From NCBI GenBank assembly GCA_965644295.1, contig CBFFRP010000374.1, positions 43,851-107,850 on the forward strand: DNA of 64,000 nt, read 5' to 3'. Positions 35,653 to 45,873 of the stretch are shown here, piece after piece; position 1 is the stretch's first letter, and each line of letters opens with the position of its first letter. This DNA comes from Paraphysomonas bandaiensis (Eukaryota; Chrysophyceae). The translations under genes were made by a program, and so were the position numbers. A model generated the notes under the pieces. It was not told the origin of the DNA. It ran no database searches and was given only the letters and a program-made list of their open reading frames with translations.

Positions 35653-36896
35653 TTAAGAAGCCCAATGAACTTTAGCTATTGCCCCATATACACCCATACT
35701 CTCCCTTTTATTTCCGTACTTGTTCTTTCTAACCGGCGGCAAAGACAAAGTAAAATCGTCATCATTACAACCTAGTTCAGTGTTGTTGTTGTTCGGAGCA
35801 CGAATGAATATCTCTTGTTGTTCGAGACACTGAAGTGCTGTCTCCAAGACATCTGCTGGAGATCCAGAAGCATCTATGGCAATTATAGTTGGGCCCGTAA
35901 CCATGGAGTAAGCCGTCTACACAAATATCAGATGATGGTTGACTGAAATGTCCCATTCTATTACCTGCAGCCTTGTCTCTACCATCAATTGGCTCTCTTT
36001 AGTAGCGGCATCCACAATTCCAATTCTACGAAATCTCTCTTCAGATTGAACTGCGAGATACATCGCCTAAACAAAACAAAGTTATCATGACTTTAAAAAA
36101 AGCAACAAAAGAGTACCATAGCAGGCTGGGGTAAATCGATAGGCCACTGAAATGCAGATGGCGGGAGTGAAGTGAATTCTGAAACGGGTACATCACTGTC
36201 AGATATACTCTGAGCACATGCTGCGTGATAATTCCTTTCAATTAAGACATACTCTTCCTCAGTATTATCCGCGGCATCGTAAGCATCTGAGTAATTACAC
36301 ACGCATCGATAGGCGGATTGGATGGATTTAGGCAGCTCAGTCAGCACTTCATCAAGAATTCTAATTGAAGGATTAGGAACCAATTTGGAGACGCCTTTGG
36401 CATGTAAAACAAGACTATTTACTAGTTCTGACACACCACTAGAAGGTAACCCCTCAATAACAATCGCACGCTGACATCCTCTGGGTATTCTGGTCAAACT
36501 GCGGCGCTCAAGCACATCGAGAGCAGCAAAAAACTCATCCGCCCGAGATAACAGTTTTGTTCGGATTATGTCTCTACCAAGCCGAAGTACTAAGGCTGCA
36601 GAGTCTAATGATTTAAACATGTAGTTAACCCCATGAGCAGAAACCTTATCGAGCTGAGCGTCTAATGAATCCGTGTTCTTATCGTCAATCCGTTTACGAG
36701 ATAATAATGAACTCAATGAAACAAAACCTATAGGGATTGCCACAAAACTAACTGCCATCACGAAACTCTTCATATCACAAACACTAATACTTCTTGGTGC
36801 ATCAACAACACTCGTGTGAGCTATAGAAATGTATTGTTGTGTTAAGTAACTAGAGAGCAGTACAGTCCATATGTATACTCCACTCCACTGCAACAC
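35653..36896 (-). CDS. CMPK2-like (UMP-CMP kinase 2 / thymidylate-kinase fold) protein, probably inactive P-loop
   Basis: Three exons (36896-36116, then about 36065-35964, then about 35915-35653) give roughly 380 aa. After two hydrophobic N-terminal segments (about residues 8-25 and 46-64) the kinase-like domain begins with RAIVIEGLPSSGVSELVNSL. Family hallmarks follow: FQWPIDLPQPAM (compare YQWP-DL-KPD of CMPK2), LAVQSEERFRRIG after the first intron, and TIIAIDASGSPADVL near the end. The Walker A consensus GxxxxGKT is GLPSSGVS here: the ATP-binding Lys is Val and Thr is Ser. The DR motif reads VLIERNYHA. In vertebrates CMPK2 is mitochondrial and makes dCTP/CTP precursors; here a structural or regulatory role is as likely as catalysis. 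It is divergent from the VWA gene. Confidence 0.75.
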
Positions 36897-37515
36897 ATCA
36901 TCAAAAATATACTAAAAGTTCCATTCAACGGATACAAACAAATACACCAAAACTACGATATTTGACAATGGTTGATCAAAAAAGTGAGGAATGATGAGAA
37001 TTTCCTACGATAAACTCTGCATTTTTTAGTATACTATTGAGAAAAGTGCAGAATTTATCGCAGGAAAAATCGAAGTTCCTGCCAAAAAAACAATGCTTTA
37101 TATATTTGCACACCCGAACATCTACAGACAGCACCTATTCCATATCTACAGAGAAGGGATTCGTAACTCCAATATCCCTTAGACCTAAAAAACCATATAT
37201 TTGGGATTTATTACAGGGATTTCAGGATTTAATCCTATAAAAATGGCCTTTTTATTGGATCTGTCCATGGGAGAATACTGGAATACCAGGAAATACGAAA
37301 GAACATCAAGTGTGTGAGTGTACTGTATGTTGTCATGCATCTCCTCTGTGTATGTGCATATTGTATATGTACAGCAGTATGTATGCACAGTATATAGTGT
37401 ACTGAAATCTGCAATGAGATCCTAAGCGCATATACTATCTGTAGACACATCTCTACACTTACTTTCTCTTTCCCGGCATATCAAAACACATTTCTCTCAG
37501 TTCCCCATCATTCCA
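36897..37515. promoter_or_regulatory. Divergent promoter region (CMPK2-like / VWA gene)
   Basis: The motif ATGTACAGCAGTAT lies at 37367-37380, ending 136 bp before the VWA ATG, identical to the motif upstream of the HD gene. Nearer the CMPK2-like gene is an inverted repeat: TTTCCTACGATAAACTCTGC (about 37001-37020) faces GCAGAATTTATCGCAGGAAA (about 37048-37067), with three mismatches, capable of a long hairpin. Confidence 0.5.
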
Positions 37516-39106
37516 ATGGCTAAACCAAAGAAGTACATCTTTGAGAATGGGGTGATGAAGATCAATCCTGAATACAAGAAAGAAAACAACACGTCCTCAT
37601 CTGCTCCTCCTTCTGGAGACCCACCCCTGGCGATAGTTTCATCAAGTTAGTGTCTATATGTATGATATGAGTGTGGTAATAGAATGTGTTTTAGTGGATG
37701 ATGTTGGAGCGGCCTCTGAGGCACAGATGGAGTCAAGTGGATCAGCGATACAACTCTCTCAGAGCACAACTGCTGCAATGGAGATCATGCAAGATGAAGA
37801 CTTTACTAATCAGTTCCAAGTATCAAGTGGTATTGATGGTACGGACCTGCTGGAGGGTCTCACAAACTATTTTGTGCAGTATGAGATTCCTGTGGGACTC
37901 ATCAATAAGCTCATGGCACTTCAATTTTACCATCTTCATTTTATCGTGGATGACTCAGGATCGATGCGCGCAAATACAGATTCTATGATGTCTGAGGCCA
38001 CCCCGTATCTGTTGCGCGGACAGGTGGTAGCACCTACACAGCCCATGACAAGATGGCAGGAGGCAGAGAATAGGCTGCACACAATGATAGATGTCCTCGC
38101 TTACATTCCAACAAAACCAATCACTATATCCTTTATGAATGCACCAAATGTTATTACTCTTAATCGAGTGGGAAACACCCCTGAGGCATTTCAACGTGCT
38201 GCTCACGACCAAATTTCTCAGGCTTTCTCTTCCATAGATGTTCGGTATAAGACCCCCACCTTTCGGGTTCTGACGCAATCATTTAATGAAGCAGCATCGC
38301 GCTCAGACCCTACTATGCACTACCTTCTTACCGATGGTGTTCCAAGTGACGCATCAGTAGACCAGGTAGCAAGTCTAATTTCTCAACGGCGCGCGCCTGA
38401 GGCCAACCCTGTGACACTCATTTCGTGCACCAATGAGGACGCAGAAGCAGAGTGGATGAAACAGGTTGAAGAACGTGCCCCCTTCACCTCCGAGCTTGAT
38501 GATTTTCACGATGAGAGGAATGAAGTCATATCTGATCAGGGATCAGGTTTTCCTTATACTAAAGGCTACTGGATTGTATGCCAGCTGGTCTCCGCCATTA
38601 ATCCCGACGACCTGGACGCAATTGATGAAAATCTCCCATTTACCAAGAACACGCTTGACAACCTCTTGGGAAGGGTGCACACACCCCAAGTGAGTGAATT
38701 GAGTTATGCTAACCATGTATTTGGTCCATATATTTTGCATGCTAGCACTATATAGTATGTGTGTTTCTAATGGCTGGCAAACGTGTAGGAGTATCAGTAC
38801 TACTTTGAACGAAACCCTCATGCCCCGCTGTACGTCGATCTCTATCCTCGCTTCCTCAACGAAGGAACATTTTCCAGGGCTTTCGTGTCGAGAGAGGAAC
38901 AGCTGCGCCGTGAAATGTCGGCCGGATATCGTGATGGTGCTAGACCGACGACTGCACCCGCTCGCCCAGATGCAATACGGCATCTCTTGGCTCCTCACAC
39001 CTCTGCTAGTGGGAGTGCTACTGTATTCTCATTTGGCTCTTCCCCTCCTGCAAACACGGGAGCTCCTCCTCCTTATTCAGATGCACCCCCACCGTATGGC
39101 TCTTAG
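37516..39106 (+). CDS. VWA-domain protein with C-terminal PPPY motifs
   Basis: Three exons (37516-37645, 37695-38689, 38789-39106) join to 480 aa. A short basic N-terminus (MAKPKKYIFENGVMKINPEY) resembles the leader of some intracellular copine/VWA proteins. The VWA domain (about residues 130-330) starts with FIVDDSGSM, an intact MIDAS DxSxS, and has LLTDGVPS as the later metal-ligand loop. The C-terminal region contains YQYYFERNPHAPLYVDLYPR and ends Pro-rich with two PPPY motifs (PPPYSDAPPPYGS), the WW-domain/Nedd4-type ligand. No signal peptide, so cytosolic. Likely a protein-binding scaffold linked to ubiquitin-ligase or trafficking partners; this is inference. Confidence 0.88.
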
Positions 39107-40265
39107 AGATATTCTGATAGTGTATCATGGATACGCAATCGGTTGTCATATTGTGAGTAAGTGCTGGCCACGTATATGAACGGTAGAATTCTTTGGTAGA
39201 TTTGGTAATGACGACTGCAGTAATTTTAATTAAGTTTTTGCATTTTGCATTGTTTTCTCTTTGACGTCCGATCACTTCTTGTATTGCACCTTTTCTCTGA
39301 AACTGACTGTATTAAATATGGAGCATATTTTATAATATAGTATTTTAACACTACTTATCTATTCGGCTCAACCTCCTTATAGTAGTCTCCTTGATCAGTA
39401 GTTAAATGCATGCGTATATTCCATTTTTGCTTCTCCTCATTAAGATATAATATATTTATCAGGGCAGGGAATATATACTGTTCTCAATCATATATTATAT
39501 ATTACATATTGTATTGTTACTGTGTTTAGCTAGTTTATAATATATTACAGTGCAATATGCTATAGTATATAGTAACTACTACTAATAATTCCAAGAGTTA
39601 CTGAAATAACATCTACACTAAACATGGGTTATCGGTTTAATCATTGCATTATTACGCATGCAAGTACTGGTGTAATAATAGTTACCAAGCCGCTCGTTTT
39701 TGAACAGTCTGGCATCAGACATATTTCATGAAATGACAGTGCATCCATCTCCCACACACTGTCCACTACGGGAGCGATAAAGTCACTCTGATATCTTTTA
39801 TGTTACTATATTATCTCTTCTGCATCAGCTGCTGTCCATGCCTCTCTATTCTCCATCATGAACTCAATTCTATATTGCTGAGATTCATGTCTGAATGATC
39901 CATGATGTTCACTATATATCTATATATCACCACTTTAAGACTTGATATATACATGAAGGTAGCTGTACGTCGCCGAAAGATATCATGCGAATATGTAGAT
40001 CAGGAACTATGCTATTTCTGGGTGGGTTGTAGGACTTTTTAGGGGTTGTATAAAATGGTGTACCATATTCTACAGGATTTTCCATATGATAGATATGGTT
40101 CCTGATCTAGGACAGAACTCGGTCTACAACCCACCACTAACGTATATTCGCTATACATAAAAACTCCTGCTTCTTATGAAATATGTACGTTGTATATCAC
40201 ACACTAACCTGTCAGTCTGATTCCTAGATGATGTTTGTTCTGTTACTACATATATATATAGTAAA
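39107..40265. other. Intergenic with interleaved inverted repeats
   Basis: Between 39988 and 40151 three arm pairs occur: GCGAATAT/ATATTCGC (39988, 40144), AGATCAGGAAC/GTTCCTGATCT (39997, 40098) and GGTGGGTTGTAG/CTACAACCCACC (40021, 40124). The second and third pairs cross instead of nesting. No gene seen in the rest. Confidence 0.5.
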
Positions 40266-40977
40266 ATGGAGCTTACTGCTTGTGACATTGTTGACGATGG
40301 CTCTATCTGTGACGACGAGCTTGATGAAAATCTTGTCGACACCAACAGCAGAGAGTACTTACGATCGCAGCAGACTATCCTTAACCATTTCGCAAAATTT
40401 ATGAGGAAGCTCCGCCGAGATGACCCTATTAATTATCCTCAGGAAGGGTACGACAAAATGTATTTCGCTGAATAATATTGAGAGTACGAGGGATATATTT
40501 GGTAGATTTGGCAATTTTATTATAGATAATGTCCAAATAAAGAAACCACAATGCGCACTTAACTATATATCAAAGCTGCGTATGAAAGTAGAACGAGATA
40601 TTTCGGGGACCAGTGTTTTCACTGGTATTTGGTACAAGACATTACGTTTGAACATTATGAAACGTTATGTTGAGCTCTGCGCACGAAACGGGACAATGTG
40701 AAGCGATCAGGCTCCAGAGATGACGATGAAAGATTTACGTGCTCTGTCAGAGATTCTATTCTCGAGAGACACACCTAAATCTATTTCCAATCGCTGTCTA
40801 TTGATATTTCAATGGCAAGCTTTAGGAAGAATATCGGAGATGTCAGCAATGAAGTGGGCCGATATAGGAGTAAGAAAGGCTCCACATGTTCAAGCTTTGA
40901 AAGTTAATCTCAACAGGTATGTGAACTCCTTACTATCGACCATATATGATGAAGTTTCAAAATCACATCCAACATGA
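40266..40977 (+). pseudogene. Broken tyrosine recombinase (Crypton-like)
   Basis: An acidic N-terminal piece (40266-40475) is followed, after a frame change, by a helical DNA-binding-like region (IKKPQCALNYISKLRMKVER to LNIMKRYVELCARNG). Then comes an in-frame TGA (40699-40701), and the same frame resumes with DLRALSEILF and LIFQWQALGRISEMSAMKW. The last fits the first catalytic arginine box of tyrosine recombinases (GR-SE---L-W). The HxxR and Tyr boxes are absent. Frame change, internal stop and truncation mark it as a pseudogene. Oomycete and fungal Cryptons or YR retroelements are the likely source. Confidence 0.65.
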
Positions 40978-41072
40978 GAAGCCATTCGGGACGATCGGGA
41001 CCCACTACAGCTGCTTCTGAGCATCCACAAATGCAGGTATACAAGTAAGTACTCACAGGAGATTGTATAACC

Positions 41073-41222
41073 ATTTCATAATATTCAAACGTAATGTCTT
41101 GTACCAAATACCATTGAAAACACTGGTCCCTGGAATATCTCGTTCTACTTTCATATGCAGCTTTGATATATAGTTAAGTGCGCATTGTGGTTTCTTTATT
41201 TGGACTTTATCTATAATAAAAT
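41073..41222 (-). repeat. Inverted partial copy of the recombinase fragment
   Basis: The reverse complement of this stretch matches 40514-40663 closely (for example AAAGAAACCACAATGCGCAC and GGACCAGTGTTTTCA), with roughly one change per 15-20 bases. The two copies therefore form an inverted pair about 400 bp apart. Neither extends the other's coding potential. Confidence 0.85.
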
Positions 41223-41517
41223 ATCCTAACTTTCCATATAAATTCTAGTGATTTATATAGAAATCCCAATTTGTATTTTAAATATTCAACAATGGAAAAA
41301 CTATGGAAATTTGGGCCAAAATTTCTCTACCCCCATGGATACACAAGGCAGTACGTCGTAGTCGTGGTATGTATATATACACTACTCTCCTGCTGTGTAA
41401 CAGTGCAATTGGACAAAGGCAGTTAAGATATGAGATATGAGAGACTGCTGTAAAGGGCAGAAACAATCATTCATATAATAGATAACAAGTCATACCGATC
41501 ACATCCATACACCCCAT

Positions 41518-42270
41518 ATGAAATATGCAACATTGATCGATGCATTAAAGAGCAATGAGATAGTGCAGTATCCATTGCAATTCGCTAAGAAACATACGAG
41601 AAATTTCGTGAAAGGAGAATTCTTTCAGAAAAAATTCAGACAAATATTCGAAGAGGCTGATACTGATAAGAATGGGGTGCTAGATAAGGATGAAACATAC
41701 ACATTAGTTCTGAGTTTTTACCTTCTAATTGCACAGAAAACTATGGTCATTGCAAGGCACATACCTACAAGGAACGATGTCGTGGAATTGATCAAGCTAG
41801 CTGATATAACTAATGATGGGACGATAAGCTATGATGAGTTTGAAACACTGTGTATATACCTTTGTGAGGGGGTAGCGGTTCAGTTAGTTACGCAATTGAT
41901 ATTTACAGTTCTAATATCACCTTTTCTGGCTATTGGGACACTGACACTTCTCAAGATGTTATTTGTTCTAAGACCAAAACTTCAGTCGCTGCTTTGGGTG
42001 GCTCCTCAATTTTTACTTAATGACAAGATAGGTGTCATGTGTCTAGCACCGTTATTAAATTTTTTGCTGCTTCCGTATGTGCTAGAGTGTGTTTATCTAT
42101 TCTTGTCTAGTCGACCTAAATTTGAGATGGATCTGTCCAAGCATCAAGTCTTACCAGTATCGCCTATAAAGTCAATTATCGGTGACGTTGATAGTCCATC
42201 ACCTGTATCTGTTTGCCCTAAGGGTCCAGTTTCTCAAGACAATTATGATGGGCATCTCAAGAAAGAGTAA
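41518..42270 (+). CDS. EF-hand protein with two C-terminal membrane helices
   Basis: Single exon, 250 aa. Two canonical EF-hand loops: DTDKNGVLDKDE (about residues 48-59) and DITNDGTISYDE (about 94-105), both with the acidic ligands at positions 1 and 12. Two hydrophobic segments follow (about 120-150 and 165-195), then a 45-residue polar tail. This is a Ca2+-sensing membrane protein of unknown role. The layout, EF-hands before two TMs, resembles no channel I can name. The ATG is the first in the frame and follows an AT-rich leader. Confidence 0.75.
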   Translation: MKYATLIDALKSNEIVQYPLQFAKKHTRNFVKGEFFQKKFRQIFEEADTDKNGVLDKDETYTLVLSFYLLIAQKTMVIARHIPTRNDVVELIKLADITNDGTISYDEFETLCIYLCEGVAVQLVTQLIFTVLISPFLAIGTLTLLKMLFVLRPKLQSLLWVAPQFLLNDKIGVMCLAPLLNFLLLPYVLECVYLFLSSRPKFEMDLSKHQVLPVSPIKSIIGDVDSPSPVSVCPKGPVSQDNYDGHLKKE

Positions 42271-42717
42271 TTCCATATGTAGGAAAACAACGTGAGTGGA
42301 AATTTAATCTGAGCAGTTCATCGCCACCAGTATTGAGATTAACCGCTTCATTTTAGTTATATGTCAGTGTTTACAGTAATTGTCTATATATTGCAATTAT
42401 TTTTTCGTATTGGAATAATGATTGCAACAAAGATTAGTGGCGAGTATTTTGTAGCTATGCATACGTTTCAGAGATAAGGAGCGAATTATCATGTATAGTA
42501 GGAAAGTGAGCTTTTACTAAAGCTTTAATTTATATATCATAAATAAGTACAGTAAAATGCTGCGATAATGGGAGCAAATTCTACTTCGTAGCAGCACTAC
42601 TTACAGTGTAATGACCTGCTATCGGGTTATTTTATACTATGAGCTCACTATTGTATATGCTTAGGCTTGTACATATTATACGCTCAAAATGATACAATTA
42701 TTAGACCCTATATGAAT
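42271..42717. other. Intergenic, no gene seen
   Basis: 3' flank of the EF-hand gene; AT-rich. Ends with CCCTATATGAAT (42706-42717), which recurs at 43384-43395 on the far side of the next element. Confidence 0.4.
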
Positions 42718-43383
42718 CAAGATCTACTGAATGATATACTAGGCTTACTACTGATATATGAATGAGATATATTATTCAACCTAGTCAATTAGGTTGAATT
42801 TCCTAGTCATACTATTTTCGGTGTAAAAACCTAGTCAAAGCAATAAATTACTCAACCTAGCCAATTATCGTATTAAACCTAGTCATGAATTGTACTCGCA
42901 TATAGCTACATAGCTACGCATTACAGGCCTATAGCTACACATTGCAGGCATATAGATACGCATTACAGAAGCATGAGGTCATAGCAGGTGACGTAGAACC
43001 AATGCAACATACATCAGGTCAGAACAAAGCTAAAGGGCGGTATATAGCAGCATAAGCAGGACTCCATCGATCTCTCCAATGCTGAAGTAGGCTCATCCAA
43101 AGATTGTGGGGTTCGATGCACATGAAATGAAGATTGCTGTGGAGTTACACAGGACTTGGTCATCAGAAACAGCCCAATTTTTATTCGACTGTGACGACGA
43201 AGTGTGAGGCATATATAGCATTCAAATTTTTGAATTTATGGCTACAGTATGCTCCCCTGTTTGACTAGGTGAAAACCCACTTCCACCTAGTCATTGTAAT
43301 GATAAAAATCTAATTATTTAATGACTAGTTTTTCTACCTTTTGACTAGGTATTTTCACTAAATTTACTAGGTCGGAAAATAGA
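42718..43383. mobile_element. Non-coding element with clustered CCTAGTC/GACTAGG motifs
   Basis: The left part holds CCTAGTC or a variant five times (about 42780-42890), including a palindrome CAACCTAGTCAATTAGGTTG. The right part holds the reverse complement GACTAGG or ACCTAGTC repeatedly (43262-43372). Between them are three 22-23-bp units of TATAGCTACGCATTACAGGC (about 42900-42970). The string CCCTATATGAAT borders both sides. A related left-end fragment lies at about 47155-47215. No transposase. Exact borders are uncertain. Confidence 0.55.
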
Positions 43384-43509
43384 TCCCTATATGAATTGAC
43401 ATAACAGAAACAGATGAAGAGATAACAGATTTATAATGAAGACTAGCAATGAAGAATTATGATGAGAACTATGATTGTTGATATAATGATATTTATTTAT
43501 ATTTATACT

Positions 43510-43810
43510 GGAGAATCCCAGGTCATTAGAGGTGTATTGCCGATCTATCCAGTAATGCAGTAGTACTTTACGTGTCCTGTGTTGTTGTCCTGAAGGGATT
43601 GTATTTGAAGTATATGATGTCAAGTCTTCTTGCACATACAAACGTATTTTGTTGCCTATATCAACTACATTGAAATACTGAATGTATCTTTCCTTATATA
43701 TTGATGGTGAATCAGTATTGAAAAACGGATCTATTGGTAAACAGATGTATATAAATGAAGGTCTTTCCTTTGAGCCTTCCTTCGGCCTGGGAATCGTAGG
43801 TAGTATATAT
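43510..43810 (-). CDS. Possible orphan exon (uncertain)
   Basis: A minus-strand open stretch has protein-like composition (RPSFIYICLPIDPFFNTDSP, RYIQYFNVVDIGNKIRLYVQ, STTP-free middle, then LLHYWIDRQYTSNDLGFS). An acceptor-like CCCAG precedes it at about 43789-43793. No family match and no partner exon found. It could be a transposon remnant. Confidence 0.25.
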
Positions 43811-43945
43811 ACTATAATAAGATGCAATTTCTTTATGTTGGAAGTTGCTTGTAGCCTATGGCTAGTAGTTAAATATACTGTATAGTTACATGTCATTATA
43901 TATATGATATTTTTATTACATGAAGGAACCTAAGGTTGAGTGCAG

Positions 43946-44104
43946 GACTCTGCTAGAACCTATCTTGTTGGTAGAGTCATCGGGATATTATTAGAAGAAT
44001 ATGTTCCTTCTCCTGACACAGTTCATCAAATCAGAGCTGTAAGCACGCGGTTTGGTTTAGACGAGCTAGGGTCAGAGGCTCTGGTATCACAACAGTCATG
44101 TTGA
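43946..44104 (+). CDS. Possible orphan terminal exon, 52 codons (uncertain)
   Basis: Following an acceptor-like GAGTGCAG, the frame reads DSARTYLVGRVIGILLEEYV then SPDTVHQIRAVSTRFGLDEL and ends TGA at 44102-44104. The composition is strongly protein-like and unlike flanking AT-rich DNA. No matching upstream exon was found, so it may be the remnant of a lost gene. Confidence 0.3.
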   Translation, partial: DSARTYLVGRVIGILLEEYVPSPDTVHQIRAVSTRFGLDELGSEALVSQQSC

Positions 44105-44858
44105 TAAGTAGAATATAGAGTATATTATCTTGTCTAGGCAAACTAAATTTGCAATAATAAGTAGCTTACAAGTCAGATGAATATAGCAGTCAGATTTGCT
44201 ATTACAATGCTAAAATATGATAGTTATAGTTGATAAGATTATGACTATTAAATATTGAAGATTATAATTTATTGATTAATTGAATTGTAGCAAAGTGCAA
44301 GAACGAAGATAAACGTTTACTAGAACCTTAATAATTAAGTTCATATATGCTAAAGTTAACTATATGTCCACTACCCAGAGATCAAGAGAGGTTATAATTG
44401 TGTTCAGAATGTTGGAAATTGACCTTTTTGCAGGTTAATTAAGTAATGAAACTTAGAAGATCACTTAAATCTGAAAATTACGAAATTATGAATAACATCA
44501 CTAATCATTCATATTGTCATTCACCAACTCTTTTATCTCTTCTACACCAACTATTTCTAATACGATCTTATATCGTCACTATCTTGTACAGTCAATATAA
44601 TTCAGTTTCATTACTATACTAACTATCATATTGTTAGTTTTCATAATACAGTCAACTGCAACTGTATTCGTTTAGTAACGGTTATAATTCAAATACATAG
44701 AACATAGAACTATAGTTGTGATAGTTGTTTTTCTACACGAGAACGACAATGTGAATAAAAAACGACAGCATTTCTTGAATCCTTGCTAGAAGTATTATTT
44801 AACATTGCCCAAGACTCTCTCCGGGCGTAAACTACATAAAAAATAATAATGTAAAACC
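44105..44858. other. Intergenic, no gene seen
   Basis: Very AT-rich DNA downstream of the sulfotransferase gene. No repeat family or ORF recognised. Confidence 0.4.
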
Positions 44859-45873
44859 TCACGAGCACTTTCTATCTGCTTCATTTACGGCCTTGGCGAT
44901 TTCATACAGTAACCGTTCACAATATAGGACATCCCCTAATTCTTTCTGGACCATTGCTTTCTCTTCCTCTGTTTTCACTTTGCTATTAGACCCTGTAGAG
45001 GAGTTGACGGCGGAATTATACTCAGATTGTGGCAAACTTGACACTCGGCGGAAGAGCAGAGGCCAAAACGTCTCCTGCACAATATATGAGTGGTACAACT
45101 GGAAATCTATATCGTTACTCGCCATACACATAACACCATACCTTCATATTCTCCGTGATTCCGACCACTGTGTACCGCATCAGAAGCAGGGCAGCGCTTC
45201 TCAGGTGTGCATGACATTGCCGATGCTCAGGAGCATGGCTAGTGGATTGGAAGAATGTATTCGGGACTGAAACAGGAGACCAAGTGCGCACTCTGTCTAT
45301 TGCGTCGACCGAAGCGTCCAGTATGCGACTGTATTCATCTGAAAGATATTTCCGCACACTAGGAGTCGAAAGCCATTTCGATAGACTCTTATATTTAAAA
45401 GCGTTTTCCCATATCACGTCTCCACGCCACTGAGGTGGAATCCGATGCCGATTATCTACATATATACGGATCAAGTATATCATTATCAATACATGCCTCC
45501 ACTTACGATATATAAAATGAAAGTAACTCAACACTCGTGTTTGTGGATATCGCAATATCGAGACATATATGTATGGGTGTCCGGGGGGGTCTTTATGCTT
45601 CTTTTGAAACACAGAATAACTTACATGACCCGTATCTAAATGAAACGGTCGTATGGATTCTCTTCTAAAGAACTTATTCACAGTTGTTCCAGCTGTCTTA
45701 GGGTTATGAGAATGAATTACTTTTTGTGTATAAGATGCGGTCGATTCCATTCTGCACCGATAGCTCAGTGCGGTGTTTAAATCAGTGACATTAAACTGAA
45801 ACCCACTAAAATCGGGAGATAAAAGAGCATATGATACATGGGAGATGATGAAAAGGAGAAAGATAGGAGTCAT
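44859..45873 (-). CDS. Golgi-type carbohydrate sulfotransferase (2-O-sulfotransferase-like)
   Basis: Three exons (45873-45507, 45455-45142, 45074-44859) join to 298 aa. The N-terminal MTPIFLLFIISHVSYALL is a signal peptide or signal anchor. The 5'-phosphosulfate loop for PAPS is HNPKTAGTTVNKFF. The 3'-phosphate site is SILRYPQTRVLSYFHFIY, split from HNRHRIPPQW by a 51-nt intron. These motifs fit the Sulfotransfer_2/HS2ST group, which sulfates glycans in the Golgi lumen. At 298 aa it is slightly short and the C-terminus ends in a charged helix (EEEKAMVQKELGDVLYCERL). The acceptor glycan cannot be predicted. The exon-3 acceptor is the least certain junction. Confidence 0.8.

Noticed and set aside
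40266-40475. A separate small acidic protein gene
   Set aside because: It directly precedes the recombinase remnant after a frame change, so it is better explained as its N-terminus.
43110-43140. GGGGTTCGATGC as a tRNA T-arm
   Set aside because: No D-arm, anticodon stem or acceptor stem can be built around it.
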